Part shown: positions 53,558 through 62,958 of the stretch, piece by piece
Layout of the letters: every line of letters begins with the position of its first letter
Numbering within the stretch: position 1 is the stretch's first letter
Made by a program: the position numbers and the translations under genes
Assembly (NCBI GenBank): GCA_905214105.1
Contig: CAJMKK010000002.1
Span: 186,001-250,000, forward strand
From: an uncultured bacterium
Lineage (GTDB): Bacteria > Actinomycetota > Coriobacteriia > Coriobacteriales > Coriobacteriaceae
Length of the DNA stretch: 64,000 nucleotides
Direction of reading: 5' to 3'
Notes under the pieces: generated by a model
The model's database searches: none
The model's input: only the letters and a program-made list of their open reading frames with translations
What the model was told of the DNA's origin: nothing

Positions 53558-55858
53558 ATGGTCAAGCTGTACGAGGACGGCATCTACCTGCGCCGTGGCA
53601 GCGAGGTTGTGCCTGCGGCCGAGGCTGCTGAGCGCGGTATTACGCAGACGCCCGAGGATGCCAAGCGCGGCACCATCGCGTATTCGATCCTTCAGGCACA
53701 CAATACGTCCGGAGATCCCGAGGCGCTCAAGATCCGCTTCGACGCCATGGCGAGCCACGACATCACCTTTGTCGGCATCATCCAGACGGCGCGTGCCTCG
53801 GGCATGGAGCAGTTCCCGCTGCCCTACGTGCTCACCAACTGCCACAACTCGCTGTGCGCCGTGGGCGGCACCATCAACGAGGACGACCACGTCTTTGGCC
53901 TTTCCGCTGCCAAGAAGTACGGCGGCATTTTCGTTCCGCCGCATATCGCCGTCATCCACTCCTTTATGCGTGAGAACTTCGCCGGTTGCGGCAAGATGAT
54001 CCTGGGCTCCGACTCGCACACCCGCTACGGCGCTCTGGGCACCATGGCCGTGGGCGAGGGCGGCGGCGAGCTGGCAAAGCAGCTGCTGCGTGACACCTAC
54101 GATGTCGCCTATCCCGGCGTCGTTGCCATCTACCTCACGGGCGCCCCGCGTCCCGGCGTCGGCCCGCATGACGTGGCGCTCGCCATTATCCGTGCCGTCT
54201 TTGCCAAGGGCTACGTCAAGAATAAGGTCATGGAGTTCGTGGGCCCGGGTATCGCGAGCATGACGACTGACTACCGCAACGGCGTTGACGTTATGACCAC
54301 CGAGACCACCTGCCTGTCGAGCATCTGGGCCACCGACGAGGACACGCGCGCATTCCTGACCATGCACGGCCGCGGCGACGACTACCGCGAGCTCAAGCCC
54401 GCCGATGTTGCCTACTACGACGGCTGCGTCGAGGTCGATCTGTCGAGCATCAAGCCCATGATCGCCCTGCCGTTCCATCCTTCCAACGGCTTTGAGATTG
54501 ACGAGCTCAACGAGAACCTCGAGGACATCCTGCATGAGGTGGAGCTCGAGGCCGCCAAGATCGGCGAGGGCAAGACACACTTTAGCCTGCTCGACAAGAT
54601 CATCGACGGCAAGCTGCACGTGCAGCAGGGCGTTATCGCCGGCTGCTCGGGCGGCAACTACGACTCCGTGGTGCAGGCTGCCCGTGTGCTCAAGGGCGCC
54701 AACACCGGCTGCGGCGAGTTCTCGCTGTCGGTCTATCCCACGAGCCAGCCCGTGGCACTCGAGCTTACACGCCGCGGCTATATCTACGACCTTATGGAGG
54801 CCGGCGCGATCGTGCGCACGGCGTTCTGCGGTCCGTGCTTTGGCGCCGGCGACACGCCCGCCAACAACGGCCTTTCGATCCGCCACACCACGCGCAACTT
54901 CCCCAACCGCGAGGGTTCCAAGCCGGGTAATGGCCAGCTGAGCGCCGTGGCCCTGATGGACGCCCGCTCCATTGCGGCGACGGCTGCCAACGGCGGCGTC
55001 CTGACGCCGGCGACCGACCTGCCCGAGGAGACTTGGGACGAGGCCTGCGAGTACACCTTTGACGACGCGCCGTACAAAAAGCGCGTGTACTGGGGCTTTG
55101 GCAAGGCGGAGCCTGCCGATGAGCTGGTCGAGGGCCCCAACATCAAGCCGTGGCCCGCGATGGAGCCTCTCGGCGACGATATCCTGCTCAAGGTGTGCTC
55201 CAAGATCATGGACCCGGTCACCACGACCGACGAGCTCATTCCCTCGGGCGAGACGAGCTCCTTCCGCTCCAACCCGCTGGGCCTGGCCGAGTTTACGCTC
55301 AGCCGCCGCGACCCTGCCTACGTGGGTCGCTCCAAGGAGGTCGACGCCGTGGAGAAGCGCCGCGTTGCCGGTGAGTCCGCGGGCGACCTGGCCGCGCTCG
55401 ATGCCGAGCTTGCCGGCGTGTTTGAGGCGCTGGCCGGCGCGGGTGTCGCGGCCGACGCCAAGGCGACCGAGTACGGCTCCATGCTCTATGCCAAGAAGCC
55501 CGGTGACGGCTCTGCCCGCGAGCAGGCCGCGAGCTGTCAGCGCGTGATCGGCGGCCTGGCCAACATCGTCCACGAGTACGCCACCAAGCGCTATCGCTCC
55601 AACGTGATGAACTGGGGCATGGTGCCCTTCCAGATGGAGGCCGAGCCCAACTTTGAGGTGGGCGACTACGTCTTTGTGCCGGGTATCCGTGCCGCGCTCG
55701 ATGGCGACCTCAAGAACATTGCTGCCTACGTGGTGCGCGCCGACGGTGCTGTTGAGCAGATTGAGCTCTACATTGCCGACATGACGGCAGAGGAGCGTGC
55801 CATCGTCAAGGCCGGCTGCCTGATCAACTACAACAAGTTCAAGGCCGCTGCCGAGTAA
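53558..55858 (+). CDS. Aconitase-family hydratase
   Basis: The 766-residue protein is a 4Fe-4S hydro-lyase of the aconitase superfamily. It has [22 protein letters not shown] near residue 150, the cluster Cys residues in [12 protein letters not shown] and [13 protein letters not shown], and the arginine/substrate segment [17 protein letters not shown] smaller C-terminal swivel domain follows ([19 protein letters not shown]). It resembles the hydratases annotated YbhJ-like, whose substrate is not settled. The ATG at 53558 follows GGGAGAC. Other TCA-cycle genes are not adjacent. Confidence 0.88.
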   Translation: MVKLYEDGIYLRRGSEVVPAAEAAERGITQTPEDAKRGTIAYSILQAHNTSGDPEALKIRFDAMASHDITFVGIIQTARASGMEQFPLPYVLTNCHNSLCAVGGTINEDDHVFGLSAAKKYGGIFVPPHIAVIHSFMRENFAGCGKMILGSDSHTRYGALGTMAVGEGGGELAKQLLRDTYDVAYPGVVAIYLTGAPRPGVGPHDVALAIIRAVFAKGYVKNKVMEFVGPGIASMTTDYRNGVDVMTTETTCLSSIWATDEDTRAFLTMHGRGDDYRELKPADVAYYDGCVEVDLSSIKPMIALPFHPSNGFEIDELNENLEDILHEVELEAAKIGEGKTHFSLLDKIIDGKLHVQQGVIAGCSGGNYDSVVQAARVLKGANTGCGEFSLSVYPTSQPVALELTRRGYIYDLMEAGAIVRTAFCGPCFGAGDTPANNGLSIRHTTRNFPNREGSKPGNGQLSAVALMDARSIAATAANGGVLTPATDLPEETWDEACEYTFDDAPYKKRVYWGFGKAEPADELVEGPNIKPWPAMEPLGDDILLKVCSKIMDPVTTTDELIPSGETSSFRSNPLGLAEFTLSRRDPAYVGRSKEVDAVEKRRVAGESAGDLAALDAELAGVFEALAGAGVAADAKATEYGSMLYAKKPGDGSAREQAASCQRVIGGLANIVHEYATKRYRSNVMNWGMVPFQMEAEPNFEVGDYVFVPGIRAALDGDLKNIAAYVVRADGAVEQIELYIADMTAEERAIVKAGCLINYNKFKAAAE

Positions 55859-55868
55859 CTCTGCTGTA

Positions 55869-55941
55869 CGCCCCGGACGCATCTTTCCCTCGTGCTCACG
55901 CGCTTCGCGAGGGTCGCCCGAGGGAAAGGTGTGTCCGGGGC
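55869..55941. repeat. GCCCCGGACGCATCTTTCCC palindrome
   Basis: Arms GCCCCGGACGCATCTTTCCC and GGGAAAGGTGTGTCCGGGGC pair with one mismatch; inner GCGCTTCGCG-type bases add a small stem. Confidence 0.65.
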
Positions 55942-55996
55942 TACCGCGACGTTCTCGTTGGGTCTTGAGGGACGCTAATAAATAGAGTTGCTTGAT

Positions 55997-56028
55997 GCCG
56001 CCTCTGTTATCGGGGCGGCTTCTTTTTG
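55997..56028 (+). terminator. Terminator of the aconitase-family gene
   Basis: GCCGCC pairs with GGCGGC around a loop of about ten bases and is followed by TTCTTTTTG. Confidence 0.7.
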
Positions 56029-56034
56029 TTGAAA

Positions 56035-56069
56035 ACCACCACAAAGGGGGCAGGCACCTTTGTGGTGGT
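56035..56069. repeat. ACCACCACAAAGG palindrome
   Basis: ACCACCACAAAGG and CCTTTGTGGTGGT pair around GGGCAGGCA. Together with reversed copies at 56902 and 57706 it brackets the two membrane-protein genes here. Confidence 0.78.
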
Positions 56070-56122
56070 GGGGACGAGCTCGATGCTGTTGTGATCGTTG
56101 AGCGGCATGTTAATGGGCGGCT

Positions 56123-56791
56123 CTACAGAATTTCATCTGGGCTGGCGGGTTTGGTTGTTTTGGGGATGCCGAGTTTGGATGACGCGAAATCGTCAACATT
56201 GTCCTTAATTCCGTCTTTGGTGTAGACAGTGACCATATAGGTGCTGTGTCCGAATTCGCACTTGTCGCGTGTTGCCCAGGCATCCCAGTAGGCGGCCCCG
56301 TTTCGCCCTTTGATTTTTCCGACACGGCGGAGTTCTGTTCGCTTTAATTTCTGGTTGCTATAGATGGTTCGACCGGCCTCCTCGGTGAGCCCGCACTGTC
56401 CAAGCATCTTGTCGAGGACTTGGCTCATGTGGCGCTCATCGGTGTTTGGTGCGTAGTCGTAGGCGAGGGTGATGAAGTCGAGTGGCTGGTCGTCGATTAG
56501 ATAGTTTAGCGTCTGAGGTCCAAGGCAGAAATAGGGGGAGCATCCGTCGATCTGACCGAGCAGTGGCAACTTTGACTGCCAACTTCCGGTGGGAATTCCA
56601 TCTTCGTAAAACACGCCGCGACAGATAAAGGAGAGCGAGGTGGCACGCGAGCCGGCGTCGACCATTCCGCATAAATCGAAGGGCGAGGTGATACCAAGGG
56701 AAAAGGGCGTGATGACGATAAGGAAGAGCATCACGATGGGTATGGCGAGAATGGCGATGACGTTGCGACCGGTGGAATGAGGCGGCTTCAT
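56123..56791 (-). CDS. Membrane-anchored protein of unknown function
   Basis: The 222-residue protein has one N-terminal membrane helix (VIAILAIPIVMLFLIVITPF) and an extracytoplasmic domain with several Cys (FDLCGMVD, SFICRG, GCSPYFCLG, GQCGL). The C-terminal part has a beta-rich repeat (SNQKLKRTELRRVGKI; STYMVTVYTKDG). GGAGCG precedes the ATG at 56791. No family is recognised. Palindromic repeats bracket it together with its divergent neighbour. Confidence 0.7.
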   Translation of the reverse strand: MKPPHSTGRNVIAILAIPIVMLFLIVITPFSLGITSPFDLCGMVDAGSRATSLSFICRGVFYEDGIPTGSWQSKLPLLGQIDGCSPYFCLGPQTLNYLIDDQPLDFITLAYDYAPNTDERHMSQVLDKMLGQCGLTEEAGRTIYSNQKLKRTELRRVGKIKGRNGAAYWDAWATRDKCEFGHSTYMVTVYTKDGIKDNVDDFASSKLGIPKTTKPASPDEIL

Positions 56792-56901
56792 ATGCGCTCC
56801 TCGAGACAAAGATCTGTTGAGGATAGGCAGAAATGGATATGTTCAGAGAACAATTCAAGTTTAATCTCATTGCGCGAGATGGTCGACCGTTAGCGTCGAA
56901 A

Positions 56902-56936
56902 ACCACCACAAAGGTGCCTGTCCCCTTTGTGGTGGT
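56902..56936. repeat. ACCACCACAAAGG palindrome, reversed orientation
   Basis: ACCACCACAAAGG, TGCCTGTCC, CCTTTGTGGTGGT: the middle reads as the reverse complement of the copy at 56035. It lies between two divergent genes. Confidence 0.78.
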
Positions 56937-57025
56937 GAGGAGCGCGCGGCTTCTTTTGGTAATAGTGTTAGCTGGCGGTATCATTAGTGCAGGTGGCGAA
57001 GGTTTGCATTGTGGGGTGTTTTGCC

Positions 57026-57697
57026 GTGAGCCGTTCTGCCCGTATTGGATTGATTGTCTTGGCGCTTGCGATCGCTGTGGTTGGCGCGGGCGCTGTCGGT
57101 ATGGCATTTCTACCTGCTGCGGTGACGGAGCCGGTGGTCAAGCCTGTGACTCAATCTGTCGAACTTCTGACCGGCGACGACAAGCCCGAGACCATTACCG
57201 TTGATTTTGATGAGCAGCCGGCTGTGCTGGGTATTAGCAATTATCCGCGTATTCAGCTTGGGGCCATGCGCTATACCACGGATACAAGCCTGATCGATAG
57301 GGCGTCCGAGCTACTCAAGGGCAAAACATTTAAGCGTTGGTACGGATATGCGTCCTATCGGGCAAAAGCGAACGACATGGTTGGCGGATGCCACTCGTCC
57401 ATCGAGCTGGACACTGCAAACGGCGCAAAGTTATGTGATGTCTCGTACGATCCGGGCTACGAGGGCAATGAGGGTCCGGGCATCTACATCATGGACGGCG
57501 ATGTCGCCTATGTCATGGAGGGCGACCAGACCGAGCTCAACGATTTTATGGGTCAGTGTATCCAAGATGCCTATAAACAGACCTGCTTGCCTGACCCGCA
57601 GACTGCACGCGATAGTGGGTCTGCCCGTACATGGCTGTTCGAGGATGAGATGCCCTGGACCGTCGAATCGGGAAGTACGGGTTCGGCGAAGGAGTAG
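57026..57697 (+). CDS. Membrane-anchored protein of unknown function
   Basis: From a GTG at 57026 the product has 223 residues with one N-terminal helix (ARIGLIVLALAIAVVGAGAV) and an extracytoplasmic domain (RIQLGAMRYTTDTSLIDRASELLKGKTF; PGIYIMDGDVAYVMEGD). GTG at 57011, 15 bases earlier, is another candidate; GGGG precedes 57026. The layout resembles the divergent gene at 56123, but sequence similarity is not clear. Function is unknown. Confidence 0.65.
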   Translation: MSRSARIGLIVLALAIAVVGAGAVGMAFLPAAVTEPVVKPVTQSVELLTGDDKPETITVDFDEQPAVLGISNYPRIQLGAMRYTTDTSLIDRASELLKGKTFKRWYGYASYRAKANDMVGGCHSSIELDTANGAKLCDVSYDPGYEGNEGPGIYIMDGDVAYVMEGDQTELNDFMGQCIQDAYKQTCLPDPQTARDSGSARTWLFEDEMPWTVESGSTGSAKE

Positions 57698-57705
57698 AGA
57701 CCGCG

Positions 57706-57740
57706 ACCACCACAAAGGTGCCTGTCCTCTTTGTGGTGGT
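57706..57740. repeat. ACCACCACAAAGG palindrome, reversed orientation
   Basis: ACCACCACAAAGG, TGCCTGTCC, TCTTTGTGGTGGT. It stands eight bases after the stop and is followed by TTTT, so it may terminate the 57026 gene. Confidence 0.78.
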
Positions 57741-57747
57741 TTTCGGT

Positions 57748-57968
57748 CTGTCTCGATTTGTAACATCTTGGCCGCTAAAAGTGGGCCTGGTGTTACAGAT
57801 TTAGATTTTCGATTCGGGTGTCTTCTGTTCGTCTCGATTTGTAACAGATAGAGCTCTATTTGCCGACTAGATGTTACAGATTGAGACAAACGGGCGCCGC
57901 TGAACAATTCGTCTCGATCTGTAACATCTAGGATCAAAAATGGCTGCTAGATGTTACAGATCGAGACG
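57748..57968. repeat. Three tandem GTCTCGAT.TGTAACA hairpins upstream of clpB
   Basis: Units begin GTCTCGATTTGTAACATC (57748), GTCTCGATTTGTAACAGA (57832) and GTCTCGATCTGTAACATC (57910). Each closes with GTTACAGAT(T/C)..GAT or GAGAC. The middles are unrelated in sequence. The third is a near-perfect hairpin. The gap 57741-58144 otherwise holds only the clpB promoter region. Confidence 0.75.
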
Positions 57969-58029
57969 GTAGTGCGCCTGGGCAGCGGCGGGCTGACATC
58001 TCAGTACCCTATCCATCAATCACTCAGAA

Positions 58030-58064
58030 AATCTTATATATAGAGACTTAGATTTGTGTATAAG
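58030..58064 (+). promoter_or_regulatory. Heat-shock promoter/operator motif of clpB
   Basis: AATCTTATAT, ATAGA, GACTTAGATTT, G, TGTATA: the same spacing and fixed bases as the dnaK motif at 48733. It is the likely HspR site of clpB. A GC-rich hairpin (GCCGCCCCGTAGGGCGGC) follows in the leader. Confidence 0.7.
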
Positions 58065-58144
58065 ATCGCACAAAGCTGGCAACAATACTTCTCGAACAAC
58101 GTGAAGCCGCCCCGTAGGGCGGCCGCCCCAAGAGAGGTGATTCC

Positions 58145-60772
58145 ATGAGAATCGATAAGCTAGCAATGACGTCGCGCGAGGCGCTGCAGACCGCCATGAG
58201 CACGGCTGCCGATGCGCAGGCCGGTGCGGTGGAGCCGATTCACCTGCTGTCTGCCCTGCTCGGTGCCGGCGAGCGCAATATCTCCGTGATCATCGAGCGC
58301 ATCGGCGCCGACCCGGCCCAGCTCGCACACTCCACACAGGATGCCATCGACCACGCGCCCAAGGTTTCGGGCGAGGGTCAGCAGATGGGCCTGTCCAACG
58401 AGCTCGTCCGCGTTATCGAAAAGGCCGAGAAGAAGGCCACCAAGATGGGCGACAGCTTTGTGGTGACCGAGCATCTGCTGATGGCACTTGCCGAGGACAA
58501 GGGCGAGGCCGGCCGCGTTCTGCGCGACGCCGGCGTGACCAAGGAGCGCATCGAGCAGGTCTACGAGGAACTGCGTGGCGATGACCGCGTGACGTCTGCC
58601 GAGGACAAGACCCAGTTTGAGGCGCTGGAGCAGTACGGTCGCAATATCTGCGATCTGGCCCGCGCCGGCAAGCTCGACCCGGTCATCGGCCGTACCGACG
58701 AGATTCGCCGTACCATCCAGGTCCTGTCCCGCCGCACCAAGAACAACCCCGTGCTCATCGGCGAGCCGGGCGTCGGCAAGACGGCTATCGTCGAGGGCAT
58801 CGCCCAGCGTATCGTGGCCGGCGACGTGCCGAGCACGCTGCGCGACCGCGACCTCATCGAGCTCGACATGAGTGCGCTGGTCGCCGGCGCCAAGTACCGT
58901 GGTGAGTTCGAGGACCGCTTGAAGGCTGTACTCAAGGAAGTGCAAAAATCCGAAGGCAAGGTCATCCTGTTCATCGATGAGCTCCACACCATTGTGGGCG
59001 CGGGTGCCACCGAGGGCTCCATGGACGCCGGCAACATCCTCAAGCCGGCGCTCGCCCGTGGCGACCTGCATGCGATCGGCGCGACTACGCTTGACGAATA
59101 CCGCAAGTACATCGAGAAGGACGCGGCGCTCGCGCGTCGTTTCCAGACCGTAATGGTCAGCGAGCCTACCGTCGAGGACACCATCTCGATTCTGCGTGGC
59201 CTCAAGGAGAAGTACGAGATCTTCCACGGCGTGCACATCACCGATAGCGCGCTCGTGGCAGCTGCCGACCTCTCCGATCGCTACATCGCCGATCGCTTTC
59301 TGCCCGACAAGGCCATCGACCTGGTCGACGAGGCCGCAAGCCGTCTGCGCATGGAGCTCGACAGCATGCCGGTCGAGATCGACGCTACCACGCGTCAGCT
59401 CACCCAGCTGCAGATCGAGGAACAGGCGCTGATGAAGGAGACCGACGACGCCTCCAAGGAGCGTCTGGAGGCCCTGCGCCAGGAGATCGCCGAGGTCCAG
59501 GAAAAGCTCAACGTGCAAAAGGCCGGCTGGCTCAACCAGAAGAACGCCATCGACCACGTGCAGGAGCTCAAGGGGCAACTCGACGAGGCCAGAAGCGAAG
59601 AGGAGCGCGCGACGCGCAACGGCGACCTGGGCCGTGCGTCCGAGCTGCGCTACTCCGTGATTCCGGGCCTGCAGCAGCAGATTCAGGATTCCGAGGCCGC
59701 GCTCGAGGCACAAAAGCAGCAGGATGGCGAGGGCCTGAACGAGCAGGTGACCTCCGATGAGATCGCCGAGGTCGTGAGCGCCTGGACCGGCGTGCCCGTG
59801 TCCAAGATGATGCAGGGCGAGCTCGACAAGCTCAAGGGCCTGGAGGGCGAGCTGCATAAGCGCGTCATCGGTCAGGACGAGGCCGTCTCCGCCGTTGCCG
59901 CGGCCGTGCGCCGCAGCCGTGCGGGTCTCTCCGATCCGGACAAACCCATCGGCAGCTTCTTCTTCCTGGGCCCCACCGGCGTGGGCAAGACCGAGCTCGC
60001 CAAGGCGCTGGCCGAGTGCCTGTTCGATGACGAGCGCGCGCTCGTGCGTATCGACATGTCCGAGTACATGGAGAAGTTCAGCGTCCAGCGTCTGATCGGT
60101 GCGCCCCCGGGATACGTGGGTTACGACGAGGGCGGCCAGCTCACCGAGGCCGTGCGTCGTCGTCCGTACTCCGTGATCTTGCTCGACGAGATGGAGAAGG
60201 CCCATCCAGATGTCTTCAACGTGCTGTTGCAGGTGCTCGACGACGGCCGTCTGACCGATGGCCAGGGTCGCCAGGTGTCCTTCAAGAACACGATCATCAT
60301 TATGACGTCTAACGTGGGCTCCAAGGCTATCGCCGAGCTTTCCGGCAAGGACGAGGAGGAGATGCGCCATCAGGTTGACGCGGCCATGGCTCAAACCTTC
60401 CGCCCCGAGTTCCTCAACCGTATCGACGATATCGTGGTGTTCCATCCGCTCGGCATGGCGCAGATCGAGAAGATCGTCGACATCCAGCTTGCCGACGTTC
60501 GCGCACGCCTGGCCAAGGAGCGCATGACGCTTGCCATCACCCCAGCGGCCAAGCAGATGCTCGCCGTGGGTGGCCTGGACCCCGTGTTCGGTGCCCGTCC
60601 GCTCAAGCGCCTGGTCCAGCGCGAGGTCGTGGACGCCATCGCCGCCGCCATCATCGACGGCACGGTGCGCGAGGGCGATCAGGTGACGGTCGATGCCGGC
60701 AAGGACGGCGGCTTTACCGTCGTGTGCGACAACACGCCGGCGGCCACCTACGAGGTTCCCGACGCCGAGTAG
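58145..60772 (+). CDS. clpB: Disaggregase ClpB
   Basis: This 875-residue AAA+ protein, together with DnaK, recovers aggregated proteins. The N-terminal Clp_N domain (residues 1-145) precedes NBD1, with Walker A GEPGVGKT near residue 206 and Walker [11 protein letters not shown]. The coiled-coil middle domain (about 410-530) includes [16 protein letters not shown]2 has Walker [15 protein letters not shown] near residue 610, [14 protein letters not shown] and an arginine finger in [10 protein letters not shown]. The ATG follows AGAGAGGTG. Its promoter shares a motif with dnaK. Confidence 0.97.
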   Translation: MRIDKLAMTSREALQTAMSTAADAQAGAVEPIHLLSALLGAGERNISVIIERIGADPAQLAHSTQDAIDHAPKVSGEGQQMGLSNELVRVIEKAEKKATKMGDSFVVTEHLLMALAEDKGEAGRVLRDAGVTKERIEQVYEELRGDDRVTSAEDKTQFEALEQYGRNICDLARAGKLDPVIGRTDEIRRTIQVLSRRTKNNPVLIGEPGVGKTAIVEGIAQRIVAGDVPSTLRDRDLIELDMSALVAGAKYRGEFEDRLKAVLKEVQKSEGKVILFIDELHTIVGAGATEGSMDAGNILKPALARGDLHAIGATTLDEYRKYIEKDAALARRFQTVMVSEPTVEDTISILRGLKEKYEIFHGVHITDSALVAAADLSDRYIADRFLPDKAIDLVDEAASRLRMELDSMPVEIDATTRQLTQLQIEEQALMKETDDASKERLEALRQEIAEVQEKLNVQKAGWLNQKNAIDHVQELKGQLDEARSEEERATRNGDLGRASELRYSVIPGLQQQIQDSEAALEAQKQQDGEGLNEQVTSDEIAEVVSAWTGVPVSKMMQGELDKLKGLEGELHKRVIGQDEAVSAVAAAVRRSRAGLSDPDKPIGSFFFLGPTGVGKTELAKALAECLFDDERALVRIDMSEYMEKFSVQRLIGAPPGYVGYDEGGQLTEAVRRRPYSVILLDEMEKAHPDVFNVLLQVLDDGRLTDGQGRQVSFKNTIIIMTSNVGSKAIAELSGKDEEEMRHQVDAAMAQTFRPEFLNRIDDIVVFHPLGMAQIEKIVDIQLADVRARLAKERMTLAITPAAKQMLAVGGLDPVFGARPLKRLVQREVVDAIAAAIIDGTVREGDQVTVDAGKDGGFTVVCDNTPAATYEVPDAE

Positions 60773-60816
60773 ATTTTGGGACATGCCTTAAAATCTACCA
60801 GCCGTCTCTAAACGCC

Positions 60817-60853
60817 AAGGGCGGCGGATCCAATTGGGTCCGCCGCCCTTTTT
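60817..60853 (+). terminator. Rho-independent terminator of clpB
   Basis: AAGGGCGGCGGA pairs with TCCGCCGCCCTT around TCCAATTGGG and is followed by TTT. Confidence 0.85.
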
Positions 60854-60905
60854 CGTGCGACAATCGATGGTGTTGAACGTGAGTACATGGCAAGGAGCTA
60901 TGCAG

Positions 60906-61100
60906 ATGACAGACAAGAACAAGACGAACACGCCGGCGACCGATGCCGCACCTGCCGCACCCAAGCCTGCGCCTAAGCCGGCACCCAAGCCGCGCGACCC
61001 CTACATCCGTGCCGAGAACGAGGACGATGACGGCTACGACCCCTACAGCGACCGACGCCCCGAGCGCGAACCGATGTTCGAAGCCGACCCCTGGCGCTGA
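60906..61100 (+). CDS. Small Pro/Ala-rich acidic protein
   Basis: The 64-residue protein (MTDKNKTNTPATDAAPAAPK) has a KPAPKPAPKP repeat and an acidic, aromatic tail ending EPMFEADPWR. It has no membrane segment. AGGAG lies eight bases before this ATG; an ATG six bases upstream is too close. It has the look of a disordered adaptor or structural peptide; no function is assigned. Confidence 0.65.
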   Translation: MTDKNKTNTPATDAAPAAPKPAPKPAPKPRDPYIRAENEDDDGYDPYSDRRPEREPMFEADPWR

Positions 61101-61124
61101 GTGCCACCCAAAAGGCCACTAATA

Positions 61125-61191
61125 AGTTGCGGTGAAATAGGGATTGTTTTGCGGTTTGACCAGCAAAAACAGTCCCTATTTCATCGCAACT
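61125..61191. repeat. AGTTGCGGTGAAATAG palindrome, second copy
   Basis: AGTTGCGGTGAAATAGGGA pairs with TCCCTATTTCATCGCAACT. The outer arms match the copy at 47771; the inner sequence differs. Confidence 0.75.
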
Positions 61192-61231
61192 GCGTTAGGG
61201 ATGTGGGTGTTGGGCGGCTGTCTTCGGCCGG

Positions 61232-62728
61232 CTAGTTCTGGGCCTTGATGCTCGGCAGGAGAATCTGGGCGAGGTAGTCGGTCTCAAGTTTGGTCGTGGC
61301 GTCTGCCTTGCCGTCTTTGCCGACCAGTACGTTCTTGATCTGGCTATACGTATAGCGGTTGCCGGTCGTAAGCTCGACAAGTTCAATGGCCGTGTCCATG
61401 GGGTAGGTCGACACGGGGTCTTGCGTGCGCCCGTTGATGGTCTGGGGCACCACATACGGATAGACGGGGCCGCTGGCGTAGACGGTATAACCGTTGCCTA
61501 GATTGGCTGCACCCAAAACCGTATCGCCCTCATCGGGCGTAAAGCTCTCGCCCTCGCGTACCGCGACGAGCGTCACAATCGGCGTATCGCTGTCGCCGGC
61601 AAGATAGATGCATAGCGTGCTGCCATTTTGCCAAGTCTCGACCTTGCCGTACCACTCGACGGGGATATCGAGCTGGTAGAGGTCGGTTGCCTTGTGGCGG
61701 GCGTCGGCATCACGGGCCGCCTGTGCCTTTTGCGCGCTCACGGCATTGACGGCGGCGTCGCGCCGCGCGGTTGCCGCCTGCTGGAGCACCTTGGCGGTGG
61801 CGGCGGAGCTCGCGCCTCCCTCCTCGGCATATTTGGCGGCGGCATCGATCTGGTCGTCGGTTACCGTGTCGGCCGAAGGCACCTTGAGCTTAAAGGCGGC
61901 CTGGCTGCTTAGGTCCTGTCCGTCGCTCTTGATCGTGACCTGCGCCTTGGTGGTCGGGACGGTATAGATGGTGCCGTCGGCCGCGATGGGGGAGGCAGCG
62001 ATGGAGAGCGTGTAATCGCCGGGCAGCAGTTTGATGCCGCGGCCGTGCTCGTCAACATAGAGCGTTTCGCTCACGGATGAGCCATCAGCGTCCTGACCGC
62101 TCACCTGTACGGGAATCTTGGAGCCGGTGGAACAGTCGAGGCCCGCGGCATGCACGCCAATCTGCACCGACATCATCGTGTGGGCATTGGCGGCGACAGC
62201 GGCAGCCTGCTCTTGCTGATATCCGTTCCAGGCAGCATAGCCTGCACCGCCGGCGACGAGCGCGGCGGCCACGATACCGGCGACCATCAGATTGCGGCGC
62301 TTGGGCGACATCTTGCGATGGCGAACCTCGGCCTCGCGTGCTGAGGGAACGGACGGCAGGGGAATATCGCCCATGGCGATGGTCTCGTCCACGGCTGGTG
62401 CGGAACCCAGGCCAGGAAGCTCGCGGGTCAGCGAATCTTCGGCCGGCAAGCTGTCGAGCAAGACGGTTTCCTCGCCCGTGTCGGATTCGGGCTGATTGCC
62501 GGCCTCGCTTTCGGTGTCTTCGTGACCTGCCTCATCTTCGGCAGGCTCAACGTCGTCTGCATCCTGATCATCGGGCTGCGCCTCGATTTCTGGCTTATCC
62601 TGCACATCAACGCCCGAATCGTCAAACGCAATCTCATCGAGTGAAATCCGGTCTAAGCTCTCCAAGGCCTCAGCGCAAGCTTCTGCATCTTGGGCCGCAT
62701 CCTCTTGGCCCATCGTCTCATCTTTCAT
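61232..62728 (-). CDS. Single-pass membrane protein with acidic N-terminus
   Basis: The 498-residue protein has a long acidic cytoplasmic region (residues 1-135), a basic stop (HRKMSPKRRN), one membrane helix (LMVAGIVAAALVAGGAGYAAW) and an extracytoplasmic domain. That domain includes a PEGA-like strand set (YVDEHGRGIKLLPGDYTLSI) and an Ala-rich coiled stretch (ATAKVLQQAATARRDAAV). The C-terminal part ends QILLPSIKAQN. The start at 62728 follows GGGG; the longer frame upstream is unlike coding sequence. No enzyme motif is seen; it may be a sensory or cell-envelope protein. Confidence 0.75.
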   Translation of the reverse strand: MKDETMGQEDAAQDAEACAEALESLDRISLDEIAFDDSGVDVQDKPEIEAQPDDQDADDVEPAEDEAGHEDTESEAGNQPESDTGEETVLLDSLPAEDSLTRELPGLGSAPAVDETIAMGDIPLPSVPSAREAEVRHRKMSPKRRNLMVAGIVAAALVAGGAGYAAWNGYQQEQAAAVAANAHTMMSVQIGVHAAGLDCSTGSKIPVQVSGQDADGSSVSETLYVDEHGRGIKLLPGDYTLSIAASPIAADGTIYTVPTTKAQVTIKSDGQDLSSQAAFKLKVPSADTVTDDQIDAAAKYAEEGGASSAATAKVLQQAATARRDAAVNAVSAQKAQAARDADARHKATDLYQLDIPVEWYGKVETWQNGSTLCIYLAGDSDTPIVTLVAVREGESFTPDEGDTVLGAANLGNGYTVYASGPVYPYVVPQTINGRTQDPVSTYPMDTAIELVELTTGNRYTYSQIKNVLVGKDGKADATTKLETDYLAQILLPSIKAQN

Positions 62729-62850
62729 ATATCCCCCAAGCTCAATATCGGGACAACAATGTACCCAAAAACGGGACCCCCTAGAGCCGCCACATGATTT
62801 GAAATCCGATTTTATATGTGCGCGTGTTTTGAATAGAGGCGCAACAACAA

Positions 62851-62889
62851 AAGGCCCCCGGAAAGCGGACAAATCGCTTTCCGGGGGCA
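62851..62889 (-). terminator. Terminator of the DUF5692 gene
   Basis: CCCCCGGAAAGCG (62855-62867) pairs with CGCTTTCCGGGGG (62875-62887); on the minus strand CCTTTTGTTGTTG follows. Confidence 0.85.
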
Positions 62890-62958
62890 TGCAATACGTT
62901 GCATTGCGCGGAGTCGGCCAGGCGGCTTCACATTCAAGCGGCGTTCGCGCTGGGCATG

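Noticed and set aside
58160..60784. An 874-codon open frame antisense to clpB, and similar long antisense frames opposite the aconitase-type gene and dnaK
   Set aside because: They mirror the codon bias of strong real genes in high-GC DNA, have no ribosome binding site or recognisable motif, and the sense frames encode clear conserved proteins.
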